A stretch of DNA of 40,423 nucleotides from Pedobacter rhizosphaerae (GCF_900111155.1 NZ_FOGG01000004.1:240010-280432); one strand, 5' to 3'. Positions 1 through 9,600 are shown, counted from the stretch's first letter. A program made the numbers and translations. Notes: generated by a model from the sequence alone, not told the origin.

Positions 1-165
1 AATCTAAACATTAGGAAGTTAAGGGTAGTTAAGAAATCAATTAAAACACCTTAACCTTTCTTAAGGCCTTAATGATAGTTATGACAGTGATCAAATTAAT
101 CTAAGCATTAGGAAGTTAAGGATAGTTAAGAAATCAATGAAAATAACTTAACTTTTCTTAATACC
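1..165. repeat. 97-bp tandem direct repeat with TTAAG-rich inverted arms
   Basis: The first ~70 bases (from AATCTAAACATTAGGAAG) recur from position 98 with few substitutions, giving a period of 97 bp. Each copy carries TTAAGAAA followed about 20 bases later by TTTCTTAA, plus other AGTTAAG/CTTAACT pieces, so each can form an imperfect hairpin. The copy may continue left of the window. No coding sequence is seen in 1-288. The block sits directly upstream of a GxxExxY gene. Confidence 0.75.
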
Positions 166-288
166 TCATGTTAGTTGCCAACCCAATCAAAACATTTAGG
201 TTATTTGAGATGCAGATACTTCATCTTCCATTAAAAAACATTATATTTAATTGATCTTCCATAACACATCCCTTTTAATAAATCTATT

Positions 289-693
289 ATGACTAAAAGG
301 GAAATTACTGAATTATCTTATGCCATCACTGGCTGTGCAATTAGGGTTCATAAGAATTTGGGACCTGGCCTATTGGAAAGTGTTTATGAAAAATGCCTTA
401 AATACGAGTTAGAAAAAGAAGGATTCATGGTTCAACAGCAACTCAATGTTGAGCTGTTCTATGATGATCTGATAATAGATACTGCTTTAAGAGTAGATCT
501 CTTTGTCAATAATTTGGTAGTGATTGAACTTAAAACCGTAGAGAGAATAATGCCTGTTCATGAGGCTCAATTGATGACCTACATGAAATTATTAGTTGCC
601 CCACAGGGATTACTTATTAATTTTTATACTGACAATATCTCCAAATCACTTAGAGCTCTTGTGAATGATTTCTTTAAAATCTTACCTCCATAA
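289..693 (+). CDS. GxxExxY family protein (PD-(D/E)XK nuclease-like fold)
   Basis: The 134-residue protein contains the family signature G27-x-x-E30-x-x-Y33 near the N-terminus. A PD-(D/E)XK-like core follows: D70 in VDLF, a short beta hairpin, then E80-L-K82 in VIELKTV. Length is normal for the family (about 120-135 residues). These are the residues expected for a metal-dependent nuclease fold, but no substrate or biological role is established for the family, so nuclease activity is an inference. The gene stands alone, starts at an ATG, and ends on a strong bidirectional terminator shared with the convergent cold-shock gene. The repeats immediately upstream suggest the gene and repeats may move or spread together. 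Confidence 0.85.
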   Translation: MTKREITELSYAITGCAIRVHKNLGPGLLESVYEKCLKYELEKEGFMVQQQLNVELFYDDLIIDTALRVDLFVNNLVVIELKTVERIMPVHEAQLMTYMKLLVAPQGLLINFYTDNISKSLRALVNDFFKILPP

Positions 694-724
694 AAAAAGT
701 CCCAACTTTTGGTTGGGACTTTTT
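694..724. terminator. Bidirectional rho-independent terminator
   Basis: A 13-bp perfect stem (AAAAAGTCCCAAC with GTTGGGACTTTTT) closes a 5-nt loop and has an A-run on the left and a T-run on the right. It lies between the convergent GxxExxY and cold-shock genes and should stop transcription from both sides. Confidence 0.92.
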
Positions 725-747
725 ACGATTTATGTAATTGAGTTCTA

Positions 748-939
748 TTAAGCTACTTTAACATTTACCGCGTTTAGGCCTTTTCTACCTTCTTCTACGT
801 CGTAGGTTACGGTATCATTCTCGCGAATGTTGTCGATTAAGCCTGAAGCATGAACAAAGATTTCGCTATCACCGTTAGCCGGTACGATAAATCCAAAACC
901 TTTAGTTTCATTAAAAAATTTTACTGTTCCTTGTTGCAT
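748..939 (-). CDS. Cold-shock domain protein (CspA family)
   Basis: This 63-residue protein is a complete single cold-shock domain, an OB-fold that binds single-stranded RNA and DNA and acts as an RNA chaperone in the cytoplasm. RNP1 is visible as KGFGFI (13-18) and RNP2 as IFVHASG (27-33), and the usual N-terminal GTVKFFN is present. The length is at the short end of the 63-70 residues normal for the family. The gene is monocistronic: a TAnnTTTG promoter box lies about 20 bp upstream of the start and a strong terminator lies downstream. Several paralogues are usual in this phylum, so a specific csp symbol is not assigned. Whether it is cold-induced cannot be read from the sequence; no long 5' leader like that of E. 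coli cspA is evident. Confidence 0.96.
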   Translation of the reverse strand: MQQGTVKFFNETKGFGFIVPANGDSEIFVHASGLIDNIRENDTVTYDVEEGRKGLNAVNVKVA

Positions 940-959
940 TATATTGTATTTAATTTGTA

Positions 960-967
960 CAAAGGTA
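960..967 (-). promoter_or_regulatory. Candidate -7 box of the cold-shock gene
   Basis: On the minus strand the sequence TACCTTTG matches the Bacteroidota -7 consensus TAnnTTTG exactly and lies 21 bp upstream of the ATG at 939. A good -33 TTTG at the usual 19-bp distance is not seen, so this rests on the -7 box and position only. Confidence 0.5.
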
Positions 968-970
968 GCT

Positions 971-1249
971 TTAAATAAATCGGAAACCTACTAATAAATG
1001 TATTGTTTTTTCAAATGTGCCATAAAAGACAAATGGAGGGTATTTTGCCTCTTGATTTAGGCCATCTGCGCTCGATTTATTACCTGCTTTAATGAGCAAA
1101 GCCCTTTCAAAACAGGCCTTTGCATCAGATATTCTGCCTGAAAACTGCAAATCACAGCCCAGCATACCATTACCATGATAAACGAAAGGATAGAGGCCAA
1201 ATATCTTTGCAAAATCTTTGATTGCAACTCCATACCTATTGTAAAGCAT
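971..1249 (-). pseudogene. Possible remnant of a TPR-containing protein
   Basis: This 92-codon reading frame holds one TPR-like stretch (FSGRISDAKACFERALLIKAG, split here as FSGRISDAKACF then ERALLIKAG) with the A/F/A spacing of the repeat, and a C-terminus ending in VGFRFI. Reading upstream in the same frame continues sensibly (PANYWAGI) until a stop, so it looks like the tail of a larger gene rather than an intact small one. Its 3' end reaches to within a few bases of the cold-shock promoter. No parent family is recognised with certainty. It could also be a short real protein or chance. Confidence 0.3.
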
Positions 1250-1363
1250 AATGCCTGCCCAGTAATTGGCTGGTGTATTTTAGGGGCTAATTTCAGAATG
1301 CTTGTGTAGTGTCTTGTATCGATGGCCTGACGCTAAGAGCCCAAATGGCCAAATTTCGAAAAA

Positions 1364-1870
1364 TTAGCTACAAACCAATTCTTCGCTTCTTTCGTAATTA
1401 ATTACCAAATCACTTGTCATCTGCAATAAAAAAGGTTCGTTTTCTTCTAACAAATCATAACTTAAAACCAATGCATCAGCAATAATTTCATGAAGCACCA
1501 ACTTTGGGCTGGTATAAGTAAGCGATACTACGTGTGCACCCTTATTCATTAAATCGGAACTACAAATCTGAAATTCAGCATGATCAAATAAAATAGATTG
1601 TCCCTCTTTATTCTTCAAATTTGGCATCTGGTTTTCTAAAGCTTCAATGCTATTTATTACAGCATTATTCAATTTATAATTTAAGGAGATGGCTTTTTCA
1701 TTGTAATCGCACATTTGTGCAAACGTGTGTAAGCGCTGGTTTAAACTATAGACTTTAGATTTCTTTTGAAACTCACGGTAACTATCATGGAAAATTCGTC
1801 TTTCAAATTCGGTTTTACACATAAAATTGAAATATTGTTTCGTGCTAATGTTGATGTAAGCTAAAGCCAT
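1364..1870 (-). CDS. Hypothetical protein, 168 aa
   Basis: I do not recognise this protein. It is a soluble-looking, largely helical sequence with an aromatic-rich N-terminus (YINISTKQYFNF), a basic segment around residues 20-45 and an acidic, hydrophobic C-terminal third (HEIIADALVLSYDLLEENEPF). It has no signal peptide, transmembrane segment or obvious catalytic motif. Three cysteines are scattered and do not form a CxxC. The gene is alone: about 110 bp separates it from the remnant downstream and 224 bp from the divergent DUF326 gene upstream. That divergent gap must hold both promoters, but no clear consensus box was found in it. It starts at an ATG and has no competing long frame, so it is probably a real gene of unknown role. 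Confidence 0.6.
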   Translation of the reverse strand: MALAYINISTKQYFNFMCKTEFERRIFHDSYREFQKKSKVYSLNQRLHTFAQMCDYNEKAISLNYKLNNAVINSIEALENQMPNLKNKEGQSILFDHAEFQICSSDLMNKGAHVVSLTYTSPKLVLHEIIADALVLSYDLLEENEPFLLQMTSDLVINYERSEELVCS

Positions 1871-2094
1871 AATATTCGGTTTTTATTGCTGATTCAAATA
1901 TGCTTAGTTTATAATTTTAAATTTATACTTTATCGGTAAACAATGTTTATCTATCGGTAAATAGCGAAACTAAAAGCTAATGATGAAATTCTGATGAATA
2001 ACCAATAGCGGCGATGTTCATTCTTTTTTAAAACCGTTTAAATTTCAGTCGGTTAATCCTATAACAGAACATTTTTAACTTAAATTTTACCGAT

Positions 2095-2439
2095 ATGGAA
2101 ACCAGAAGTTATAACGCCTTAATCCAAACTTTATTAGATTGTGCTTTAGCCTGCGAACACTGCGCATCCTCCTGCTTAAAAGAGGAAGATGTAAACATGA
2201 TGGCTAATTGCATTAAGATGGATAGAGACTGTGCGGATATCTGCTTACAGGCTGCACGATTATTACAGCGAGACTCGGTAATTGCACATCAATACCTGCT
2301 CTTATGTGAGGAAATTTGCAGGTTATGTGCAGAAGAATGCAGTAAACACGATCATGAGCACTGTAGACAATGTGCTGCTGCCTGTGAAGACTGTGCGGAA
2401 GCCTGTTACCAAAATCATGAGCCTATAGATCAGGATTAG
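2095..2439 (+). CDS. Four-helix-bundle copper-binding protein (DUF326/Csp-like)
   Basis: The 114-residue protein carries 16 cysteines (16, 20, 23, 27, 39, 46, 50, 71, 75, 78, 82, 90, 93, 97, 100, 104), mostly in CxxxC and CxxC spacing along predicted helices. This is the pattern of the DUF326 family and of copper-storage proteins (Csp), in which thiols line the core of a four-helix bundle and bind many Cu(I) ions. There is no signal peptide, so it should be cytosolic, like Csp3. A His-rich turn (HDHEHC, 85-90) lies near one end. It is transcribed alone towards HtrA and ends at a strong terminator. Copper storage or buffering is inferred from the family; zinc or other soft metals are possible. 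No copper exporter or regulator lies next to it. Confidence 0.88.
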   Translation: METRSYNALIQTLLDCALACEHCASSCLKEEDVNMMANCIKMDRDCADICLQAARLLQRDSVIAHQYLLLCEEICRLCAEECSKHDHEHCRQCAAACEDCAEACYQNHEPIDQD

Positions 2440-2441
2440 GC

Positions 2442-2480
2442 AAAAAAAAACGCCTCCGGGTGTCGGAGACGTTTTTTTTT
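2442..2480. terminator. Bidirectional terminator between DUF326 gene and htrA
   Basis: A GC-rich stem (AACGcCTCCG / CGGAGaCGTT) is flanked by nine As on the left and nine Ts on the right. It lies between two convergent genes and can end transcription from both. Confidence 0.92.
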
Positions 2481-2492
2481 ATTCGAACATCA

Positions 2493-4049
2493 TTATTGAG
2501 CTGGGAAGCTGAAATTGAAAGTTCCTTGTGCACTAACACCAGACATGTAAATCATGTTATTTCTGGTTTGAGGCAATGCTTTTTGTACATCAGCTACGCT
2601 GTTTACAGGCACCCCGTTTACTTTAGTGATGATTAAACCTTTTTCAACACCAATGTTATCAAAAGCTTTTCCAGTAACCACTGAGCTTACAACCACACCA
2701 CTGTTGATACCGAATTTAGTTTTTTGTGCTGCAGTTGCAGGAACAAAGGTAGCACCAAGTTTGGAAACCTCTACAGCTTTGGCTGTATTTGCAGCTACCA
2801 CACCTACACTCGATTCACCTTTTAAAGTAATGGCATAATCTTTTAACGAACCTTCTCTTAAAACGGTCAATTTAACTTTATCACCAGGATTTAATCTTCC
2901 GATTTTTTCCTGAAGATCTGGGGAATCAAAAACAGTAACACCATCTACTTTTTTAATGATATCGCCTGCTTTAATCCCCGCTGCTGCTGCTGCACCATTT
3001 GGAACTACGTCGCTAATATATAAACCTGTAGTTTCTGTCGTTTTAACATCTTTATTGTTGTAATCGCCACCCAGAGGAGCAAAACTTACACCGATATAAC
3101 CTCTTTTAACTGAGCCATATTTCATAAAATCATCAACAATTTTTCTGGCCAGGTTAACTGGAATAGCAAATCCATAACCTTGATTATAACCACTTTGCGA
3201 AGCAATTGCAGAGTTAATACCAATTAATTCTCCATTGGCATTAACTAAAGCACCTCCACTGTTACCAGGGTTAATCGCCGCATCTGTTTGAATGAAAGAC
3301 TCAATACTGCTGTTCATGGCCGAAGCAGGTAATTTTCCTGTGCGGTTAAACTGCTGTACTTCTTCTTCAGAAAGGTTTTCTAATTGTTCTTGTTGTTGCT
3401 CACGACCAATAATTCCAATGCTACGCGCTTTCGCACTCACAATACCAGCCGTAACAGTAGTATTTAAATCTAAAGGATAACCTACTGCCAAAACCCATTC
3501 TCCAACCTGCACATTATCAGAGTTACCCATTTTTACAACAGGCAAATTTGTTGCATTTACTTTAATTAAAGCTAAATCGGTATTTGGATCACGGCCAATT
3601 ACTTTAGCTTCCACCTTGCGTCTGTCAGTTAAAATAACTTCTACCTTATCTGCATTTTCTACTACGTGATTATTCGTAACGATATATCCATCCTGACTAA
3701 TAATTACACCAGATCCTGATGCCGCTCTTGGCTGTCTTTGTTGTTGACGACCACGGCCACCAAAAAAGTCATCAAACATCTCAAAGGGAGATGAACCACC
3801 ACCCTGCCCACCTTTTGCAGCATATGTAGTTTTAATGTGAACTACCCCTGGTGCAACCGCAGCGGCAGCCTGGGTAAAATCTGCTGTTCCAGCCGATGAT
3901 ATTTTTAATGGGTTATTGGCAAAATACAAATCTTGTTTTTCAGAAATTGTCCCACCAATCTGGTTACGTTCAAATAATTTGTAACCCCCGACTGCTGCTG
4001 CACCACCTATAAATGCAGCTAACACTGTAATTCCTAATATTTTTTTCAT
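2493..4049 (-). CDS. degP: HtrA/Do family serine endoprotease with two PDZ domains
   Basis: This is a periplasmic, ATP-independent protease/chaperone for misfolded envelope proteins. The 518-residue protein has an N-terminal membrane segment or signal sequence (about 5-23, after KK). It then has a trypsin-like domain with the full triad: His128 in TNNHVV, Asp158 in NTDLALI, Ser264 in PGNSGGAL. Two PDZ domains follow (about 318-408, starting RGYIGV, and about 428-515). A glycine/glutamine-rich insert (80-108) lies where the regulatory LA loop of DegP is found. Length and order match the Do/DegP class rather than single-PDZ DegS. The gene is monocistronic and divergent from dapF. The symbol reflects family similarity; DegP and DegQ cannot be told apart by eye. 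Confidence 0.95.
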   Translation of the reverse strand: MKKILGITVLAAFIGGAAAVGGYKLFERNQIGGTISEKQDLYFANNPLKISSAGTADFTQAAAAVAPGVVHIKTTYAAKGGQGGGSSPFEMFDDFFGGRGRQQQRQPRAASGSGVIISQDGYIVTNNHVVENADKVEVILTDRRKVEAKVIGRDPNTDLALIKVNATNLPVVKMGNSDNVQVGEWVLAVGYPLDLNTTVTAGIVSAKARSIGIIGREQQQEQLENLSEEEVQQFNRTGKLPASAMNSSIESFIQTDAAINPGNSGGALVNANGELIGINSAIASQSGYNQGYGFAIPVNLARKIVDDFMKYGSVKRGYIGVSFAPLGGDYNNKDVKTTETTGLYISDVVPNGAAAAAGIKAGDIIKKVDGVTVFDSPDLQEKIGRLNPGDKVKLTVLREGSLKDYAITLKGESSVGVVAANTAKAVEVSKLGATFVPATAAQKTKFGINSGVVVSSVVTGKAFDNIGVEKGLIITKVNGVPVNSVADVQKALPQTRNNMIYMSGVSAQGTFNFSFPAQ

Positions 4050-4165
4050 GTGTCTTGATATTTATTCTTTTTTAAAAAAGATTGCGAGAGCATATTATTC
4101 TCTTTGATTTAAGCAGATTGCTCTGGCAGTTTTTATCTGCTCAAATTTTCTTTATTTAGTTTATT

Positions 4166-4173
4166 CAAATTTA
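4166..4173 (-). promoter_or_regulatory. Candidate -7 box for htrA
   Basis: TAAATTTG on the minus strand fits TAnnTTTG and lies about 117 bp upstream of the htrA start. No TTTG is present at the expected -33 position. A long leader or a different (envelope-stress) sigma factor site is possible. Confidence 0.25.
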
Positions 4174-4300
4174 ATACCATATAAACGATATTTGCATATC
4201 TAAAGCACTCAGTTTGGTGTTAAAAAATGTTAAATTACAAAACCCCATCCGCATAATGCTTTTTTGCAACTCAAATATTGCATTTTAAAATGAAGATTAA

Positions 4301-5083
4301 ATGAAAATTAATTTCTTTAAATACCAGGGCGCCGGCAACGATTTTATCTTAATAGATCACACCGAAAGCCCCATAAAAAACATTGACAATGAACTTGTTG
4401 CGAATCTTTGCCACAGAAGATTCGGAATTGGTGCAGATGGATTAATGTTCCTTACCGCACATGATCAATATGATTTTGAAATGCACTATTTCAATGCCGA
4501 TGGGAATTTGGGCAGTATGTGCGGTAATGGTGGCAGATGTATCGTTGCCTTTGCTAAACACCTGGGTATCATCAACAAGGAAACAAACTTTTTGGCAGTT
4601 GATGGTCCACACTATGCCAGAATTTCAGAAAACGGTGAATGGGTTGACCTACAAATGATTGATGTAGCTACCATTGACAGAGATAAGGAAGCATACGTAT
4701 TGAATACAGGTTCGCCGCATTACGTGGCCCTGAAAACTGATTTAAAGAACCTTGATGTTTTTCAGGAAGGTAGAAGTATCAGGTACAATGAAACCTATAA
4801 AGAAAAGGGCATCAATGTAAACTTTGTGGAAGACAAAGGCGATCATCTTTTTGTACGCACCTACGAGCGTGGTGTAGAAGATGAAACCTATGCATGCGGC
4901 ACAGGAGTTACAGCGGTAGCCATGGCCATGGCCAAACACAACGAACAAACTGGTCACGTTAAAACGGATATCAAAGTTTTAGGCGGAGACATTAAGATCG
5001 AATTTGATTACGATGGAGAAACCTTCAGTAATGTATTTTTATGTGGCCCCGCTAAACTCGTATTTGAGGGCGAAGTTGACTAA
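4301..5083 (+). CDS. dapF: Diaminopimelate epimerase
   Basis: DapF interconverts LL- and meso-diaminopimelate, the penultimate step of lysine synthesis and the source of meso-DAP for peptidoglycan, in the cytosol. The 260-residue length is normal. Both catalytic cysteines are present in their motifs: Cys74 in GSMCGNGGRC and Cys199 in YACGTG, the two halves of the pseudosymmetric fold. The N-terminal KYQGAGNDF block is also diagnostic. The start at 4301 gives the standard MKxxFxKYQGxGNDF start. The gene is divergent from htrA and stands alone, so it is not in a lys/dap operon. A perfect 12-bp hairpin follows 26 bp after the stop. Confidence 0.98.
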   Translation: MKINFFKYQGAGNDFILIDHTESPIKNIDNELVANLCHRRFGIGADGLMFLTAHDQYDFEMHYFNADGNLGSMCGNGGRCIVAFAKHLGIINKETNFLAVDGPHYARISENGEWVDLQMIDVATIDRDKEAYVLNTGSPHYVALKTDLKNLDVFQEGRSIRYNETYKEKGINVNFVEDKGDHLFVRTYERGVEDETYACGTGVTAVAMAMAKHNEQTGHVKTDIKVLGGDIKIEFDYDGETFSNVFLCGPAKLVFEGEVD

Positions 5084-5109
5084 GTCATATACTGCCGAAA
5101 ACAAAGCGC

Positions 5110-5142
5110 CCTGCTTAGTGTGTAAAAAGGACACTAAGCAGG
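5110..5142. terminator. 12-bp perfect hairpin downstream of dapF
   Basis: CCTGCTTAGTGT (5110-5121) and ACACTAAGCAGG (5131-5142) form a perfect 12-bp stem round a 9-nt loop, 26 bp after the dapF stop. No T-run follows on the plus strand, so it may be a 3'-end stabiliser or a weak terminator. The rest of the 389-bp gap 5084-5472 holds the palindrome and promoter listed separately and no credible gene. Confidence 0.5.
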
Positions 5143-5326
5143 CTGGTTTAGTATACAATAACCCACAGTTTAGTGTGAATAAAACTGAACATTCCTAGCG
5201 TTCTTAACAGGTTTTAACATCTGTCTCAATATATTTACACTCCCATTTTTACTAAATAAAACACACATACAAGCCTCTGAAAGAGCTATTTAGACTCCAA
5301 ACAACCATTTTTCAATCAAAAAATAA

Positions 5327-5342
5327 ATCAATCGATTGATTA
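5327..5342. promoter_or_regulatory. Perfect 16-bp palindrome, operator candidate of the RND operon
   Basis: AATCAATCGATTGATT is its own reverse complement. It sits 130-146 bp upstream of the RND adaptor start and about 40 bp before the candidate -7 box. The size and symmetry suit a dimeric repressor such as a TetR-family regulator, which commonly control RND pumps, but no such regulator is encoded nearby. A 15/16 identical site lies at 20836-20851. Confidence 0.5.
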
Positions 5343-5381
5343 AATGACAGAATTTGGACAGATTTATTTTTTTTTAGGCGC

Positions 5382-5389
5382 TATTTTTG
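5382..5389 (+). promoter_or_regulatory. Candidate -7 box of the RND efflux operon
   Basis: TATTTTTG matches TAnnTTTG and lies 83 bp upstream of the adaptor start. A TTTG occurs at 5353-5356 but the 25-bp gap is longer than the usual 19-23 bp. Confidence 0.4.
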
Positions 5390-5472
5390 GGCGGTTATTT
5401 CGAGATCAGATCCCCATTCCTTGATAGCGCTTTTAACCTCAAAAATTTAATTTAAACAGACAAGAATAATCC

Positions 5473-6642
5473 ATGAGAAAAGTAAAAACTCTCTTATTTA
5501 GCTTAAGTATAGGCATGCTATTGGCATCGTGTGGAAACAATGATGAGGCAAAAAAAGCCGCTGCAGCAGCTGCCGCAGGTCCACAGGCCTATCCGGTTTT
5601 CACCGTAACTGCACAATCAACAGAACTTAATTCAGACTACCCTGCTACCGTAGAAGGTATACAAAATGTAGATATCCGCCCTAAAGTAGATGGTTTTGTA
5701 GAAAAAATATTCGTTGATGAAGGTGCCATGGTAAAGAAAGGACAACTACTTTTCACTATCAATGCTCCACAATATGAACAACAGGTTAGAACTGCTAAGG
5801 CTGCAATTAGTAGTGCAGAAGCAGATGTAAACGCCGCACAACTTCAGGTAAACAAAACCAAGCCACTGGTAGAAAAAGATATCATTAGCAAATATGATTT
5901 ACAAGCTGCTCAATTAACATTACAGAGCAGAAAAGCGGCCCTGGCACAAGCCAAAGCCGAACTGGTAAATGCTCAAGTTAATTTAGGATATACTAGAATT
6001 ACCAGTCCGGTGGGTGGAGTTGTAGGTAGTATTCCTTTTAAAGCGGGTAGTTTAGTAAGCAGCAGCAGCACAGAACCTTTAACTACCGTTTCCAATATCT
6101 CGAAAGTATATGCATACTTTTCTTTAAACGAAAAACAGCTGTTAGATTTTTCTAAAACCTATAAAGGCAAAACACTTGCCGAGCAAATGAAAAATATTCC
6201 TGCGGTAAGCTTAGTACTTGCTGATGGAACACCATATGCCCAAAATGGTAAAATAGAATCTATCATCGGACAAATTAACACCACTACCGGTTCTGTTAGA
6301 TTAAGAGCAACTTTCCCTAACCCAATTGCCTTGTTAAAAAGTGGTGCCAGTGCATCTGTTCGCATTCCAAAGGCTGTAGAAAATGGGATTTTAATTCCTC
6401 AAAAATCTACAATGGATTTACAGGGAAAGAAATTCGTTTACGTTTTAGGAGATTCGTCTAAAGTGATCAGTACTGAAATTGAGATCATGGATTTGGCTAA
6501 AGATAAGTTCTATGTAGTTACGAAAGGCCTTAAGCAGGGTGACAAGGTAGTACTTGAAGGTTTCCAATCACTAAAAGATGGAACTAAAATTAAACCGGAA
6601 GAGCAGAGTGCAGATGCCGTTTATGCTGATTTAAAGAAATAA
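5473..6642 (+). CDS. RND efflux periplasmic adaptor subunit (AcrA/MexA-like lipoprotein)
   Basis: This is the membrane-fusion protein that bridges the inner-membrane pump and the outer-membrane channel of the same operon. The 389-residue protein has a lipoprotein signal peptide with lipobox LLASC (Cys20), so it is anchored by lipid. A low-complexity Ala run (29-35) follows. The lipoyl/barrel-sandwich halves flank a helical hairpin: residues about 60-95 (RPKVDGFVEKIFVDEGAMVKKG, here RPKVDGFV then KIFVDEGAMVKKG) and about 165-190 (YTRITSPVGGVVG). The beta-barrel follows and the C-terminal region ends with GLKQGDKVVLEGFQ. Adaptor, pump and channel are consecutive (43-bp and 10-bp gaps). The substrate cannot be deduced. 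Confidence 0.95.
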   Translation: MRKVKTLLFSLSIGMLLASCGNNDEAKKAAAAAAAGPQAYPVFTVTAQSTELNSDYPATVEGIQNVDIRPKVDGFVEKIFVDEGAMVKKGQLLFTINAPQYEQQVRTAKAAISSAEADVNAAQLQVNKTKPLVEKDIISKYDLQAAQLTLQSRKAALAQAKAELVNAQVNLGYTRITSPVGGVVGSIPFKAGSLVSSSSTEPLTTVSNISKVYAYFSLNEKQLLDFSKTYKGKTLAEQMKNIPAVSLVLADGTPYAQNGKIESIIGQINTTTGSVRLRATFPNPIALLKSGASASVRIPKAVENGILIPQKSTMDLQGKKFVYVLGDSSKVISTEIEIMDLAKDKFYVVTKGLKQGDKVVLEGFQSLKDGTKIKPEEQSADAVYADLKK

Positions 6643-6685
6643 TATCCGAACATACCGATGAATACGTCGGAAGAAATGAACATAT

Positions 6686-9600
6686 ATGTTTAAAAAATTT
6701 ATAGAAAGACCCGTTCTATCAACGGTAATTTCAATTATCATAGTTATCCTAGGGGTACTCGGTTTAGCCACTTTACCGGTATCTCAATATCCTGAAATCG
6801 CGCCACCAACGGTTCAGGTTTCTACCTCTTATCAGGGTGCAAACGCTGATGTGGTAATGAACAGTGTGGTTGTTCCGCTCGAAGAGCAGATAAATGGTGT
6901 TGAGGATATGACTTACATGACCTCAACTGCCAGTAATGATGGTTCGGCAACGATTACAGTAAACTTTAAACTGGGTACAAATCCCGATCTGGCCGCGGTA
7001 AACGTTCAAAACAGGGTAGCCAGGGCAACAAGTTTATTGCCTGCAGAGGTAACAAAATCTGGGGTAATCACTGCTAAAAGACAAGCGAGTAACGTATTGA
7101 TCTTCGCCATCTATAGCGATGATCCTTCTTACGACCAAACATTCCTACAGAATTACGCCAACATTAACATCATTCCGCAAATTAAACGTATTAACGGTGT
7201 GGGTGATGCAAGTGCTTTTGGTACGCTGGATTACACCATGAGGATATGGTTAAAACCCGATGTAATGGCCACATACGGTTTGGTTCCAAATGACATTAAC
7301 GTTGCTTTAGCCGAACAAAATATCGAAGCTGCACCAGGTCAATTCGGTGAACAGGGCAATCAGGCATTCCAATATACCCTTAAATATACCGGAAGACTAA
7401 AAGATGAAGTAGAATTTAGTAACATCATCATTAAAGCAGATGCGAATGGCCAGATTTTACGTTTAAAGGATGTTGCGAGAATTGAGTTAGGTGCTCAAAG
7501 TTACGCCAGTTCTGTTAAATTTAATGGCAAGCCTGCATTAGGTATTGCAATTAACCAAACTGCTGGTTCAAATGCGAAGGAAGTTATCGAAAACTCGATC
7601 AAAACTTTAGATGAGGCACAAAAATCTTTCCCTAAAGGAGTTCATTATACCACCCTGGTAAACGTAAACGACTTCCTGGATGCCTCTATTGAAAAGGTAA
7701 TTCACACCCTTGTCGAAGCCTTTATATTGGTATTCCTTGTAGTTTTTATCTTCTTACAGGATTTCCGTTCAACATTGATCCCAGCGATAAGTGTTCCGGT
7801 AGCCATTATTGGTACTTTCTTCTTCCTGAGTTTATTTGGCTTTACCATTAACTTACTTACCTTATTTGCTCTGGTACTGGCCATTGGTATTGTGGTGGAT
7901 GATGCCATTGTTGTGGTGGAGGCCGTACACGCCAAACTAGATGCGGGTTATAAAGATGCCAAAAAAGCAACTATCGATGCGATGGATGATATTAGTGGAG
8001 CCATTATTTCGATCACACTCGTAATGGCTGCCGTATTTATCCCGGTGAGTTTTATTCAGGGATCTTCGGGGGTATTTTATAAGCAATTTGGTTTAACACT
8101 TGCGATCTCGATTATCCTTTCGGCAATCAATGCCTTAACTTTAAGTCCGGCACTTTGTGCGCTTTTCTTAAAACCACATCAGGAAGATCACCAAAAGTCG
8201 AAGAACTTCTTACATCGTTTTTATGATGCATTTAACACCTCTTTTGATGCTGTAACTGCGAAATATAAAAAATCAGTTAGTTTTCTATCCAAAGCTAAAT
8301 GGGTGGTGGGGCTAATTATCGCATTCTTTACTGTAGCCTTAATCTGGACCATGAATACTACGCCTAAGGGTTTCGTTCCGAATGAGGATTTAGGAACTGT
8401 TATGTCGGATATTTCATTACCAGCCGGAACATCACAGGAAGAAACCAATGTCATTATCTCAAAAATTGACAGCGTTGCCAAAACTGTTCCGGAAATCAAG
8501 TATGTACTTCGTGTTGTTGGAAGAAGTATGATTAGTGGTTCGGGTAGTTCTTATGGTATGGTTATCGCTCGTTTAACCCCTTGGAATGAAAGAAAACGTG
8601 ATGTTAAAGCAATTATTGGAGAGTTATTTGCAAAAACTGCAGGTATAAAAGGTGCCAGAATCATATTCTTTGCGCCGCCAACTATTCAAGGTTTTGGTAC
8701 CAGTGGAGGTTTTGAATTTCAGCTACAAGACAAGACTGGTGGCGATATCAAAAAATTCAATGAAATTGGTAATGGATTCTTAGCTGCATTAAGTAAGCGC
8801 CCGGAAATTCAATATGCTTCAACTTCCTTTAACCCTAATTTCCCTCAATATCAAATTGAAGTAAATGTAGCCAAAGTAAAACAGGCTGGTTTAACTGTTA
8901 ATGATGTTTTAGGTGTGTTACAGGGTTACTATGGCGGTGTTTATGCTTCTAATTTCAATAAATTCGGTAAACAGTTTAGGGTGATGTATCAGGCAGATGC
9001 CCAATATCGTGCTAATCAGCAAAGTTTAACCAGTATTTTTGTAAGAACAACGACAGGCACTATGGCTCCGGTTTCAGAATTTATTACTTTAACTAAAGTT
9101 TACGGACCGCAAGCCATATCTCGTTTCAACTTATTTACATCCATTTCGGTTACGGGTAACCCTAATCCAGGATATAGCTCTGGTGATGCTCTGGCAGCAG
9201 TACAAGAAGAAGCAGCAAAACACTTGCCTGCAGGATATGGTTATGAATTCTCTGGTTTATCCCGTGAGGAGATGAGCAGTGGTAGCCAAACAATTTTTAT
9301 CTTCTTACTTTGTGTAATATTCGTTTATTTCTTGTTAGCGGCGCAATATGAAAGTTATATCCTACCGTTAGCGGTATTAATTTCATTACCTGTAGGTTTG
9401 GCAGGTGTGTTTGTTTTCGATAAAATATTTGGTATTGATAATAACATTTATACACAGATTACGCTCATCATGTTGGTTGGACTACTGGCCAAAAATGCGA
9501 TTCTGATTGTAGAATATGCCGTAGACAGAAGGAAGAAAGGAATGAGCATTGTGAATGCGGCGATTGATGGGGCAACTGCTCGTCTTCGTCCAATCTTAAT

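Noticed and set aside
5004..5198. A 64-codon plus-strand frame at the end of dapF
   Set aside because: It is out of frame with dapF, overlaps its last 80 bp and then the hairpin, and has no coding character after it.
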